From DASXRC01 sp036506495 (GTDB lineage Bacteria > Actinomycetota > Actinomycetes > Mycobacteriales > Micromonosporaceae), in contig DASXRQ010000186.1 in NCBI GenBank assembly GCA_036506495.1, positions 1 through 42,721 on the forward strand: 42,721 nt of DNA. Direction: 5' to 3'. The position numbers were made by a program, and so were the translations under genes. Shown here piece by piece: positions 8,417 through 17,091 of the stretch. The number at the start of each line of letters is the position of its first letter. Position 1 is the first letter of the stretch. The notes under the pieces were generated by a model, which worked only from the letters and a program-made list of their open reading frames with translations, did not search any database and had not been told where the DNA came from.

Positions 8417-8449
8417 TCCGGCCGGCCCCGCCGACGCGCAACGCGCGGG

Positions 8450-9178
8450 TCAACCCGGCATTCGGCCGTCCCCGGCGCCCCCGCCCACCGGCGCGTCCGA
8501 CTCGGCGCCGACCGAGCGGCGCCCCGCCCGCCGCCCGGGGCGGCGCGGCCGCTTCGGTGGACGCAGCGCCGAGAGATCCGCGCCGGTGTCGTTGAGACGC
8601 AGCAGGAACGGCCGGGTCGGCGTGTAGCGGATAGCGGTCAGCGAGGCCGGGTCCACCACGAGCCGCTGAAAGAGATCCAGGTGTACGCCAAGAGCGTCCG
8701 CGACGATCGCCTTGATGACGTCGCCATGGCTGCACGCGAGCCACAGCGCGTCCGGACCATGTTCCGCGGCGACCCGAGCGTCCCACGCCCGCGCCGCGGC
8801 GACCGCCCGGGCGGACATCGCCGCCATCGCCTCTCCGTCTGGGAACGCCACCGCGCTGGGGTGGAGCTGGACGATCGCCCACAGCGGGTCCTTGGCGAGC
8901 GTCTTGAGCGGCTGTCCCTCCCACGCGCCGTACCCGCACTCGATCAGCCCGTCCTCGACGGCGGGTGCCGCGTCGGGCAGCGCGAGCGCGATGGTCTCCC
9001 GGCAGCGAACCAGCGGGCTCGTGACGACCGCGGCGAGCGGCAGCCCGCGCAGCCGCTCACCCACGGCCGCGGCCTGCGCCCGCCCGGCCTCGTCCAGCAC
9101 GACCGGCCGGCGGCCGGCCAGGCCACCCTCCGCGTTGGCGGCCGTACGGGCGTGGCGCAGGAGCAGCAGCGTTGGCAC
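8450..9178 (-). CDS. MSMEG_4193 family histidine phosphatase
   Basis: A 242-residue member of the phosphoglycerate-mutase-like superfamily. The phosphohistidine motif is at the N-terminus (LLLLRHARTAANAEG; RHA where many members have RHG). The second-arginine region is TSPLVRCRET, the acid segment is ECGYGAWEG, and the second catalytic His is in LACSHGDVIKAI. The C-terminal 30 residues are basic (PPKRPRRPGRRAGRR) and probably disordered. This family is fixed next to DUF3090 and SCO1664-like genes in actinobacteria. The substrate is unknown. GTG at 9178 follows a -10 box embedded in a 14-bp palindrome. Confidence 0.88.
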   Translation of the reverse strand: MPTLLLLRHARTAANAEGGLAGRRPVVLDEAGRAQAAAVGERLRGLPLAAVVTSPLVRCRETIALALPDAAPAVEDGLIECGYGAWEGQPLKTLAKDPLWAIVQLHPSAVAFPDGEAMAAMSARAVAAARAWDARVAAEHGPDALWLACSHGDVIKAIVADALGVHLDLFQRLVVDPASLTAIRYTPTRPFLLRLNDTGADLSALRPPKRPRRPGRRAGRRSVGAESDAPVGGGAGDGRMPG

Positions 9179-9196
9179 GGTGGAAGGCTAGCCTTC
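9179..9196 (-). promoter_or_regulatory. Leaderless promoter with palindrome over the -10 box
   Basis: Minus-strand TAGCCT lies 6 nt before the GTG start of the histidine phosphatase. It sits inside the perfect 14-bp palindrome GAAGGCTAGCCTTC (9183-9196). A repressor bound here would cover the -10 element. Promoter geometry is seen directly; regulation is inference. Confidence 0.5.
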
Positions 9197-9224
9197 GGGC
9201 CGGTTCGGGTGTGCCGGGCGGGTA

Positions 9225-10055
9225 CTAGTTGGCGGTGATCGCGCCGGTCGCGAGCAGCGCGAGGATCAGCGCGCCGAGCGCCACCCGGTACCAGACGAAC
9301 GCCATCATCGTGTGATGCGCCACGTACCGCAGCAGCCAGGCGATCGAGGCGTACGCAACGACGAAGCTCACGACTGTGCCGACCACCAGCGCGACGCCGC
9401 CGACGCCGGTGCCGCCCACCGCGTCCTTCAACTCGAAGAGGCCGGCCGCGGTCAGGGCCGGCACGCCCAGGAAGAACGCGAGCCGCGTGGCGGTGACCCG
9501 GTCCAGGTCGCGCAGCAGGCCGGCGGAGATGGTGGCGCCCGACCGGGACACACCGGGTATCAACGCCAGGCACTGAGTGAACCCGATGACCAGGGTGTCC
9601 TTCAGCGTCAGCTCCCGTTCGCCGCGGCTCTGGGTCGCGGCGTGCTCCGCGAACGCCATCACACCGCTCCACACGATCAGCGCGCCGGCGACGACCCAGA
9701 GGCTGCGCAGGGGCCCCTTGATCGCGTCCTGGAAGGCGAAGCCGATGACGCCGATCGGGATCGACCCGGCGATCACGTACCAGGCGAACCGATAGTCGAA
9801 GTCGCGTCGGGCCGGCGCGGAGAACAGGCCGCGCAGCCAGGCCGCCACCAGCCGGACGACGTCGCGCCAGAAGTACACGATCACCGCGGCGATCGCGCCG
9901 ACCTGGATCACCGCCGTGTACGCGGTCACCGCGGGGTCGTCGATGTTGAGGCCGAGCAGCTTCTCGGTGATCGTCAGATGCCCGGTCGACGAGATGGGCA
10001 GGAACTCGGTGATCCCCTCGACGATGCCGAGGATGATCGCATCCCAGATCGACAT
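9225..10055 (-). CDS. uppP: Undecaprenyl-diphosphatase
   Basis: Integral membrane phosphatase that converts undecaprenyl diphosphate to the monophosphate lipid carrier for peptidoglycan and other envelope polymers, and gives bacitracin tolerance. At 276 residues it matches BacA/UppP length. Hallmarks: EGITEFLPISSTGHL (residues 13-27) with the catalytic glutamates, and PGVSRSG at 167-173. About seven hydrophobic helices are visible. The ATG at 10055 lies 6 nt after the stop of the LLM oxidoreductase gene, so it is probably expressed with it. Identification is secure. Confidence 0.96.
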   Translation of the reverse strand: MSIWDAIILGIVEGITEFLPISSTGHLTITEKLLGLNIDDPAVTAYTAVIQVGAIAAVIVYFWRDVVRLVAAWLRGLFSAPARRDFDYRFAWYVIAGSIPIGVIGFAFQDAIKGPLRSLWVVAGALIVWSGVMAFAEHAATQSRGERELTLKDTLVIGFTQCLALIPGVSRSGATISAGLLRDLDRVTATRLAFFLGVPALTAAGLFELKDAVGGTGVGGVALVVGTVVSFVVAYASIAWLLRYVAHHTMMAFVWYRVALGALILALLATGAITAN

Positions 10056-10061
10056 TGCCGG

Positions 10062-11129
10062 TCAGTCACCGACCCCGGACAGCTCCAGCGCCTCCGCGAC
10101 CGTGCGCAGCGTCTGCACGCCGCTGTCGACGTCGGCGACGAACAGGCCGACCGACAGCGTCGTGACTCCGGCCGCGGCGTATTCCCGCAGCCGGTCCGCG
10201 ATGCGCTGTTTGGGCCCGAGCAGCGAGGTGCGGTCGATGAACTCCAACGGCACCGCCGCGGCCGCGTCCCGCTGCCGCTTGGCCAGGTACAGGTCCTGGA
10301 CCTCGCGGGCGGCGTCGGCGTACCCCATCCGCACGGCGAGCTGGTTGTAGAAGTTCTGCTCCCGGCTGCCCATGCCGCCGATGTAGAGCGCGGCGTACCA
10401 GCGGACCAGCTCCGCGCAGGCCGCGACGCCGGCCGGGGACGGGTCGTCGCCGACCACAACGGGCACGCTCGGCGCGACGTCGAAGCCGTCCATCGTCAGG
10501 CCGGCCTTCGCGCGCCCGGCGGCCACTGCGGCGAGCTGCTCGGCGCCCGTGTCCGGCGCGAAGAAGACGGCCAGCCAGCCGTCGGCGATCTCGCCGGCGA
10601 GCTCGAGGTTCCGGGGCCCGACCGAGGCAAGGTAGATCGGGATGCGCTCCCGGGGCGGGTGGAAGCCCAGCCGCAACACCTTGCCCGGCCCGCCCGGCAG
10701 CGGCAGCGTGTAGTGCTCGCCGGCGTACTCGACGGGCTCGCGGGCGATCGCGGCCCGGACGATGTCGATGTACTCGCGCGTGCGGGCGAGGGGTTTGGCG
10801 AACCGTACGCCGTGCCAGCCCTCGGAGACCTGCGGGCCGGAGACGCCGAGCCCGAGCCGGAACCGGCCACCGGAGAGCGTGTCGATGGTCGCCGCCGTCA
10901 TGGCGGTGGCGGCGGGCGTCCGGGCGGGGATCTGCATGACCGCGGCGCCGAGGTCGATCCGCTCGGTCTGCCCGGCGAGCCACGCCAGCGTGCTGGGCGA
11001 GTCCGAGCCGTACGCCTCGGCCGCCCACACCACCGCGTACCCGAGCCGGTCCGCCTCCCGAGCGAACGCCAGGTGATGGGCCGGCGTGGTCCACGGGGTC
11101 TGATATCCCAGGCTGAGTCCGAGCTTCAC
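10062..11129 (-). CDS. LLM-class (luciferase-like) F420-dependent oxidoreductase
   Basis: A 355-residue TIM-barrel flavin/F420 enzyme. Family segments: N-terminal MKLGLSLGYQTPW, AVVWAAEAYGSDSP, AAVMQIPARTPAATAMTAATID, FRLGLGVSGPQV, VRAAIAREPVEYAGEHY and ASVGPRNLELAGEIADGW. The GTG at 11129 has a strong GGGAGG site six bases upstream, unlike most genes in this block. It is first in the pair with uppP. Its substrate is unknown; use of F420 rather than FMN is inferred from the actinobacterial subfamily. Mycobacteria carry a hypothetical gene at the equivalent place. Confidence 0.88.
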   Translation of the reverse strand: MKLGLSLGYQTPWTTPAHHLAFAREADRLGYAVVWAAEAYGSDSPSTLAWLAGQTERIDLGAAVMQIPARTPAATAMTAATIDTLSGGRFRLGLGVSGPQVSEGWHGVRFAKPLARTREYIDIVRAAIAREPVEYAGEHYTLPLPGGPGKVLRLGFHPPRERIPIYLASVGPRNLELAGEIADGWLAVFFAPDTGAEQLAAVAAGRAKAGLTMDGFDVAPSVPVVVGDDPSPAGVAACAELVRWYAALYIGGMGSREQNFYNQLAVRMGYADAAREVQDLYLAKRQRDAAAAVPLEFIDRTSLLGPKQRIADRLREYAAAGVTTLSVGLFVADVDSGVQTLRTVAEALELSGVGD

Positions 11130-11281
11130 GAGCTTCCCTCCCTGTGCGGCGCGGCCACGGTCGCGGCGGCATCAGGGTACGAGATGAATCTCGGCGAACC
11201 CGACCGGCCCGCTGCTGACCCACCGGGCCGTCGCGGTCGCGGGGCTGGTGCGGGTCAGCGCGGGTGGGCAATATGTGACCT

Positions 11282-11473
11282 ATGGACTACGAGTACGCGC
11301 CGCTGCGGTTGCCGCCCGATGTCGATCGGCCAACCGCGGCGGCGAGACTGGCAATCCACGCCGAGTTCGCCGGCTGGGAGCTGGCCCGGGTGCGGCTGTT
11401 CCGCGACGGGACGCGGCAGGTGGTGCTGCGTCGTCCGGTCGCGAATCAGCTGCGGCCGGGCCTTTCGTACTGA
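11282..11473 (+). CDS. DUF5703 family small protein
   Basis: A 63-residue protein beginning MDYEYAPLRLPP, with the family's HAEFAGWELARVRLFRDGTRQVVLRR core and a basic C-terminus. DUF5703 proteins are short, widespread in actinobacteria and of unknown function. No ribosome binding site is seen. CAATAT lies 7 nt before the ATG and may be a leaderless -10 box, although its first base departs from the consensus. Converges with the acidic unknown gene. Confidence 0.85.
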   Translation: MDYEYAPLRLPPDVDRPTAAARLAIHAEFAGWELARVRLFRDGTRQVVLRRPVANQLRPGLSY

Positions 11474-11480
11474 GGGCTTC

Positions 11481-12221
11481 CTAGCGTCGATTCGCCTGTT
11501 CGCCGGCGTCGCTGGCCGCGGGCGCGTCGTCGGCGCCGGCGTCTTGCGCGTCCTCGGCGTCCTCGGCCTCTTGCGCGTCCTCGGCGTCGAGGTCCAGCGC
11601 GACGTAGGGGTGCTCGTCCAGCCGGCCCACGAGCCGGTCGTCGAGCGCAGGCTGGAACGGACCGACGCCGTCGTCGTCCGCGAAGTCTTCCAGCGCCAGC
11701 GGCGTGGCGACCTCGGTCACGGTGACCACCCCGTCGAGGGGGTCGAGCTCCGGGATGTCCAGCGCGCCGAGCGAACCGTCGCCGGCCTGTAGCAGCTCGA
11801 GCACGGCCTCGCCGACGGTCTCCACCGGCTCCAACGGCTCCTCGTCGGGCGTGGCCGGGTCCCGGGCCGCCTCGGCGACCCTGAGCAGCGCCGCCACGCC
11901 GGGTACCCGGTAGTCGCGGCGCTGGCGCACCGACACCACGTGCGGATGCGGGTCGGTCGGCTCCTCCAGCTCGTCGATGTCGATGCCCTTGTCCAGCTCG
12001 TCCGGGTCGATGGTGTCGACATCCCACGGTGTGACCTCGCCGAACGCGTCGAGCAGCAGTTCGTCGTACTCATAGGAGGCGTTGTTGAGGGCCACGTACG
12101 CCCGCCACACGTTGTCGTCGTCGATGCGACCCTCGGCGGCCCGCACGGCGGCGAGGTGACCCCACGCCGCCTCGATCACCCGGTTCAGGGCGGCGTCCAG
12201 GTCCGTGTGCGTATCGGTCAT
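11481..12221 (-). CDS. Acidic actinobacterial protein of unknown function
   Basis: 246 residues, highly acidic. The N-terminal half is ordered and helical (ALNRVIEAAWGHLAAVRAAEG, then VWRAYVALNNASYEYDELLLDAFGEVTPWDV). A linker rich in Asp and Glu follows, and the tail (about residues 215-240) is low complexity, repeating Glu/Asp-Ala pairs. I do not recognise a catalytic motif. It precedes the M20 peptidase gene in reverse order on the same strand (31-bp gap), so the two may be co-transcribed with the peptidase first. Homologs of this layout appear to be conserved in actinomycetes, but no function can be assigned. Confidence 0.75.
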   Translation of the reverse strand: MTDTHTDLDAALNRVIEAAWGHLAAVRAAEGRIDDDNVWRAYVALNNASYEYDELLLDAFGEVTPWDVDTIDPDELDKGIDIDELEEPTDPHPHVVSVRQRRDYRVPGVAALLRVAEAARDPATPDEEPLEPVETVGEAVLELLQAGDGSLGALDIPELDPLDGVVTVTEVATPLALEDFADDDGVGPFQPALDDRLVGRLDEHPYVALDLDAEDAQEAEDAEDAQDAGADDAPAASDAGEQANRR

Positions 12222-12252
12222 GGTGTCGCAATCCCTTCGAGGGTGACCGGGC

Positions 12253-13569
12253 TCAGCTGGCCCGGAGAAATCGGTCGAGAACCCGCACGCCGAACTGTAG
12301 TCCGTCGACGGGCACCCGCTCGTCGATGCCGTGGAACAGCGCCGCGAAGTTCAGCTCGGCGGGCAGCCTGAGCGGCGAGAAGCCGAAGCACCGGATGCCC
12401 ATCCGGGAGAACGCCTTCGCGTCCGTGCCGCCGGAGAGCATGTACGGGACCGGGCGGGCACCCGCGTCCTCGGCCCGCAACGCGGCGGCCATCGCGTCGA
12501 CCAGCGGACCGTCGAACGTGGTCTCGAGCGCGGGCTGGTGCTGGATGGACTCCACCTCGAGCTCCGGGCCGATCACCTCCCGCAGCTGGTCGAGGAACGT
12601 CTCATCGTGGCCCGGCAGGGTCCGGCAGTCTACGGTCGCGGTCGCCCGGCTGGGTATCACGTTGTCCTTGTAGCCGGCCGCGAGCCGGGTCGGGTTCGCG
12701 GTGTTGCGGATGGTCGCGCCGATGAGCGCCGCGATCGGGCCGAGCTTGGTGATCGCCGGCTCCGGGTCGGCCGGGTCGAGCTCGATGCCGAGCAGCTCGG
12801 AGATCTGCTCCAGAAACGCCCGAACGGTGGGGGTGACCTCGATCGGGAACCGGTGCCGGCCGAGCCGGGCCACCGCCTCGCACAGCGCGGTCACCGCGTT
12901 GTCCTCGTTGACCAACGAACCGTGCCCCGGCCGCCCGCGGGCGCGCAATCGCAGCCAGTCCATGCCCTTCTCCGCGGTCTGGATCAGATAGAGCCGCACG
13001 TCGTCGCCGACCGAGTAGGAGAACCCGCCGACCTCCCCGATCGCCTCGGTGCAGCCGTGCAGCAGCTCCCGGTGGTGCTCGACCAGGAAGCGGGCGCCGT
13101 AGTCGCTGCCGGCCTCCTCGTCGGCGGTCAACGCCAGCACGATGTCCCGCGGTGGGGTTACCCCGGTACGCCGCCACTGCCGGACCACGGCCAGCATCAT
13201 CGCGTCGAAGTCCTTCATGTCCACCGCGCCGCGACCCCACAGGTACCCGTCGCGGATCTCACCGGAGAAGGGGTGCACCGACCACTCGCTCGCGTCGGCC
13301 GGCACCACGTCGAGGTGGCCGTGCACGAGCAGCGCGCCACGGCCCGCATCCGCGCCCGGGATGCGGGTGACCACGCTGGTGCGGCCCGGCGCCGACTCGC
13401 GGACTTCGGGGGCGAGGCCCACCTCGGCGAGCTTGGCCGCCGCGTACTCAGCGGCGACCCGCTCCCCCGCACTCGTGTCGCTGTCACCGGTGTTGGTGGT
13501 GTCGATCCGGATCAGGTCGCGGCAGAGGTCGAGGACCTCGTCGGCCGCCGTGATCGAGGCGTCGGTCAT
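12253..13569 (-). CDS. M20/M25/M40 family metallopeptidase
   Basis: 438 residues, the usual size for M20 dizinc peptidases (DapE/ArgE/carboxypeptidase G2 type). The metal-site His is in LLVHGHLDVVPAD with the conserved Asp two residues on. WGRGAVDMKDF carries the bridging Asp, and LALTADEEAGSDYGA the catalytic Glu pair. A dimerisation domain follows, and SGGTDAKAFSRMGIRCFGF holds the C-terminal ligands. No signal peptide, so cytoplasmic. Mycobacteria have a similar M20 gene in the same neighbourhood. Specificity (dipeptide, succinyl-diaminopimelate or acyl amino acid) cannot be read from sequence. Confidence 0.93.
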   Translation of the reverse strand: MTDASITAADEVLDLCRDLIRIDTTNTGDSDTSAGERVAAEYAAAKLAEVGLAPEVRESAPGRTSVVTRIPGADAGRGALLVHGHLDVVPADASEWSVHPFSGEIRDGYLWGRGAVDMKDFDAMMLAVVRQWRRTGVTPPRDIVLALTADEEAGSDYGARFLVEHHRELLHGCTEAIGEVGGFSYSVGDDVRLYLIQTAEKGMDWLRLRARGRPGHGSLVNEDNAVTALCEAVARLGRHRFPIEVTPTVRAFLEQISELLGIELDPADPEPAITKLGPIAALIGATIRNTANPTRLAAGYKDNVIPSRATATVDCRTLPGHDETFLDQLREVIGPELEVESIQHQPALETTFDGPLVDAMAAALRAEDAGARPVPYMLSGGTDAKAFSRMGIRCFGFSPLRLPAELNFAALFHGIDERVPVDGLQFGVRVLDRFLRAS

Positions 13570-13617
13570 GCTGCTAGCAGAGCACGACCGGCGCTCCGCG
13601 CGCCATCCGGGTCCGCG

Positions 13618-14460
13618 TCACCTCCAATTGAAGCCGGCCGCGTACGAGACCGCGGCGAGCGTCGCCTGACCCGACGTGTTCGGGTGGAAGTAGTCCCATG
13701 TGGACACCTGGGACAGCGTGAACGGATAGTTGAACACCGCGTTATCGTCGAAGTCGCAGTTCGGCCCGTACGCGGCGCAGGCCTGGGCGAGCTGGGCGTT
13801 GTAGTCGACCACCCGCTGCCGCACCCGCGCCCGCCGGTCCACGTCGGCCTGCGCGGTGGACGTCGGGTTGGCCAGCATCGACCGGCAGATTCCGAACAGG
13901 GACCAGGCCACCCGCGCACTGGAGCTGACGTGCCCCACTTCCCAGAGCCGCCGGATGTCCGGGACGCTGATGACCGCCACCTTTGCGTTCGGCAGACCCG
14001 CCTTCAGCGTGCCGAGCGCGGTGTCGATGTAGCCGCGGAACGTGGAAACCGGCGTCATCGACGCCTCGCTGCTCGTGCACGCGTCGTTCGCGCCGATCAG
14101 CATCGTCACGTACTGCACGCGGCGCCCGACGGCCGCGCTGGCCTGCCCCGGCATGTCGTCCGCGCGCGACCCGGACACGGCGACGTTGTAGTTGTGTCCG
14201 AGGATCGCCGGGTTCACCCGGAGAATGCGCAGGTAGTGGCTGTTGACCGAGGATGAGCTGCCGGTGCCGAACGACCGGGACGGGCAGTCGACGAAGAACC
14301 CGCAGGCGTTGAAGGCGCGGGTGATCGAGTCACCCATGCTCGCCATCGAGCTGGGTGGCGGGCCGGCGTCGGCCGAGGCCGCGGTGGGCTGCACCAGAGC
14401 GGCCGCGAGGGCGGCCGCGACGCCGAGGACGAGGACAGAGCTGCGACGCACGAGGGACAT
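13618..14460 (-). CDS. Secreted SGNH/GDSL hydrolase
   Basis: 280 residues with a clear Sec signal peptide (MSLVRRSSVLVLGVAAALAA, cleavage likely after ASA at 28-30). SGNH blocks: I, GDSIT at 43-47 with the nucleophile Ser; II, GSRADDM with Gly; III, IGANDAC with Asn; V, WDYFHPNTSGQ with the Asp-His pair. Several cysteines (FNACGFFVDC, AQACAAYGPNCDF) suggest disulfides in the exported enzyme. Probably an esterase or lipase acting outside the cell; the substrate is unknown. It is divergent from the phosphoketolase operon. Confidence 0.93.
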   Translation of the reverse strand: MSLVRRSSVLVLGVAAALAAALVQPTAASADAGPPPSSMASMGDSITRAFNACGFFVDCPSRSFGTGSSSSVNSHYLRILRVNPAILGHNYNVAVSGSRADDMPGQASAAVGRRVQYVTMLIGANDACTSSEASMTPVSTFRGYIDTALGTLKAGLPNAKVAVISVPDIRRLWEVGHVSSSARVAWSLFGICRSMLANPTSTAQADVDRRARVRQRVVDYNAQLAQACAAYGPNCDFDDNAVFNYPFTLSQVSTWDYFHPNTSGQATLAAVSYAAGFNWR

Positions 14461-14678
14461 CGGTGGCCTCCGGTACGCGGATGGGCCCGGCCTGGGATGG
14501 CGGCCGGTCGAGGACGGGGGTTACCGCCTGGTAATGCGGTGTCCAAACGGTACGACGCGGTGAACTAGGTCACAATTCGTGGCCGTGTCTGATGACCCTG
14601 GCCGCGGGTAACGCCACCGGGAAGGCTGCAGGGTGAAACCGGCGGCGATCCGACACGAGGGACCGGAGGCTTGAGCCC
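14461..14678. promoter_or_regulatory. Divergent intergenic region between SGNH hydrolase and phosphoketolase
   Basis: 218 bp serving both genes. TTACC-GCCT-GGTAA (14521-14534) and the overlapping ACCGC...GCGGT (14523-14540) form small dyads that could be operators. GGAGG at about 14665 is the ribosome binding site for phosphoketolase. No unambiguous -35/-10 pair was found. Confidence 0.35.
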
Positions 14679-17090
14679 ATGGACGTGAGCACCACCGAGA
14701 TCGCCGGGGCGGGCGGCGCGCCCTCCGACGACGAGCTGCGCCGCATCGACGCGTACTGGCGGGCCGCCAACTACCTGACCGTCGGGCAGATCTACCTGCT
14801 GGCCAACCCGCTGCTGACCGAGCCGCTGCGACCCGAGCACATCAAGCCTCGGCTGCTGGGCCACTGGGGCACCAGTCCGGGGCTGAACCTGCTCTACGCC
14901 CACATGAACCGGGCGATCGTCGCGCGCGACCTCGATGCCATCTTCGTCACCGGGCCGGGGCACGGCGGCCCCGCCGTGGTCGCGAACACCTGGCTCGAGG
15001 GCACGTACAGCGAGCTCTACCCGTCGGTCAGCCGCGACGAGGCGGGCATGGCCCGACTGTTCCGCCAGTTCTCGTTCCCCGGCGGCATCCCCAGCCACGT
15101 CGCGCCCGAAGTACCCGGATCCATCCACGAGGGCGGCGAGCTCGGTTACTCGCTCATGCACGCGTACGGCGCCGCGTTCGACAACCCCGAGCTGCTCGTG
15201 TTCTGCGTGGTCGGTGACGGTGAGGCGGAGACCGGACCGCTGTCCGCCAGCTGGCTGTCCAACGCGTTTCTCAACCCAGCCCGGGACGGTGCGGTCCTGC
15301 CGGTGCTGCACCTGAACGGCTACAAGATCGCCAACCCGACCGTGCTCGCCCGGATGCCGGAGGACGATCTGCTCGCCCTCATGCGCGGCAGCGGGTACGA
15401 GCCGCACGTCGTGGCCGGCGACGATCCGGCGATGGTGCATCGCGCGCTGGCGGGCACCCTCGACCGCGTCCTCGACCGGATCGGCGAGATCCAGCGGCAC
15501 GCCCGCACGAGTGGGGATACCGTCCGGCCGCGCTGGCCGATGATCGTGCTGCGCACACCGAAGGGCTGGACGGGGCCGAAGCAGGTTGACGGCGTACCGG
15601 TGGAGGGCACGTTCCGCTCGCACCAGGTGCCGCTGTCCGGGGTGCGGGACAACCCGGCGCACCTCGCCCAGCTGGAAGCCTGGCTGCGCGGCTACCGACC
15701 GAGGGAGCTGTTCGACCCGACCGGTGCGCCGGTCGCGGAGCTCGCCGACCTGCCGCCGGCTGGCAGCCGGCGGATGAGCGCCAACCCACACGCCAACGGC
15801 GGCCTGATCCTGCGCGACCTGGTGCTGCCGGACTACCGGGAGTACGCGGTGAAGGTCGACCGGCCGGGCGAGCCGCCGGCGGAGGCGACCCGGGTATTCG
15901 CCGAGTGGCTGCGCGACGTGGTGCGGGCCAACCCGGACCGGTTCCGGCTGTTCGGGCCGGACGAGGTCACCTCGAACCGGCTCAATCCGGTGCTGGAGGT
16001 CACCGACCGCGTGTTCGTGGAGACGGTACTTCCGGGCGACGACCACCTCGCCCCCGACGGACGGGTCGTGGAGGTCCTCTCCGAGCACCTGTGCCAGGGC
16101 TGGCTCGAGGGGTACCTGCTCACCGGCCGGCACGGCCTATTCACCAGCTACGAGGCGTTCATCCACGTCGTCGACTCGATGGTCAACCAGCACGCGAAGT
16201 GGTTGAAGGTCACCCGCGGGATCCCTTGGCGGCGGCCGCTCGCGTCGCTGAACTACCTACTCTCGAGCCACGTCTGGCGCCAGGACCACAACGGCTTCTC
16301 GCACCAGGACCCGGGGTTCATCGACCACGTGATGAACAAGAAGGCCGAGATCGTGCGCGTCTACCTGCCGCCGGACGCCAACACGCTGCTGTCCACGATG
16401 GACCATTGCCTGCGCAGCAGGCACTACATCAACGTGGTGGTCGCGGGCAAGCAGCCGGCCCCCAGCTGGCTGTCGATGGACGAGGCCGACCTGCACTGCC
16501 GTCGCGGCCTGGGCATCTGGGACTGGGCCAGCACCGACGTGGGCGCCGAGCCGGACGTCGTGCTCGCCTGCGCGGGCGACGTGCCGACGCTTGAGACGCT
16601 GGCCGCGGCGCGGCTGCTGCGCGAGCAACTGCCGGAGCTGAAAGTGCGCGTGGTCAACGTCGTCGACCTGATGCGGCTACAGCCGGCGAGCGAACACCCG
16701 CATGGCCTGCCGGACCCACAGTTCGACACGATCTTCACCCGCGACAGGCCGGTCATCTTCGCGTACCACGGCTATCCGTGGCTGATCCACCGGCTGACCT
16801 ATCGGCGGAGGAACCACGGCAACCTGCACGTGCGCGGGTACAAGGAGGAGGGCACCACGACGACGCCGTTCGACATGGTGATGCTCAACGACCTCGACCG
16901 GTACCACCTGGTGATCGACGTGATCGACCGCGTGCCCGGGCTCGGCACCGCGTACGCGCACCTGCGCCAGGAGATGGTCGACGCCCGCCAGGAGTGCCGG
17001 GACTACACCCGGCGGTACGGCGAGGACGCGCCACAGGTCGCCGAGTGGCGATGGGGCGACCCGGACTCCGCGACGAACCGGCCGGTCTGA
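14679..17090 (+). CDS. xfp: Phosphoketolase (xylulose 5-phosphate / fructose 6-phosphate)
   Basis: 803 residues, the normal length for this thiamine-diphosphate enzyme. It splits xylulose 5-phosphate (and usually fructose 6-phosphate) with phosphate to acetyl phosphate plus glyceraldehyde 3-phosphate or erythrose 4-phosphate. Family landmarks: YLLANPLL, HWGTSPGLNLLYAHMNR, TGPGHGGPA, the ThDP/Mg segment VGDGEAETGPL, HLNGYKIANPT, and the C-terminal FHGYP-type segment (here AYHGYPWLIHRL). The ATG at 14679 follows a GGAGG site. The alcohol dehydrogenase gene starts 1 nt after the stop, so the two form an operon. Together they suggest a carbon-saving or redox-balancing shunt, which is inference. 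Confidence 0.96.
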   Translation: MDVSTTEIAGAGGAPSDDELRRIDAYWRAANYLTVGQIYLLANPLLTEPLRPEHIKPRLLGHWGTSPGLNLLYAHMNRAIVARDLDAIFVTGPGHGGPAVVANTWLEGTYSELYPSVSRDEAGMARLFRQFSFPGGIPSHVAPEVPGSIHEGGELGYSLMHAYGAAFDNPELLVFCVVGDGEAETGPLSASWLSNAFLNPARDGAVLPVLHLNGYKIANPTVLARMPEDDLLALMRGSGYEPHVVAGDDPAMVHRALAGTLDRVLDRIGEIQRHARTSGDTVRPRWPMIVLRTPKGWTGPKQVDGVPVEGTFRSHQVPLSGVRDNPAHLAQLEAWLRGYRPRELFDPTGAPVAELADLPPAGSRRMSANPHANGGLILRDLVLPDYREYAVKVDRPGEPPAEATRVFAEWLRDVVRANPDRFRLFGPDEVTSNRLNPVLEVTDRVFVETVLPGDDHLAPDGRVVEVLSEHLCQGWLEGYLLTGRHGLFTSYEAFIHVVDSMVNQHAKWLKVTRGIPWRRPLASLNYLLSSHVWRQDHNGFSHQDPGFIDHVMNKKAEIVRVYLPPDANTLLSTMDHCLRSRHYINVVVAGKQPAPSWLSMDEADLHCRRGLGIWDWASTDVGAEPDVVLACAGDVPTLETLAAARLLREQLPELKVRVVNVVDLMRLQPASEHPHGLPDPQFDTIFTRDRPVIFAYHGYPWLIHRLTYRRRNHGNLHVRGYKEEGTTTTPFDMVMLNDLDRYHLVIDVIDRVPGLGTAYAHLRQEMVDARQECRDYTRRYGEDAPQVAEWRWGDPDSATNRPV

Positions 17091-17091
17091 C

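Noticed and set aside
11282..11473. DUF5703 gene as an unknown or spurious small ORF
   Set aside because: Its pattern matches the DUF5703 family closely, so it was kept as a real gene.
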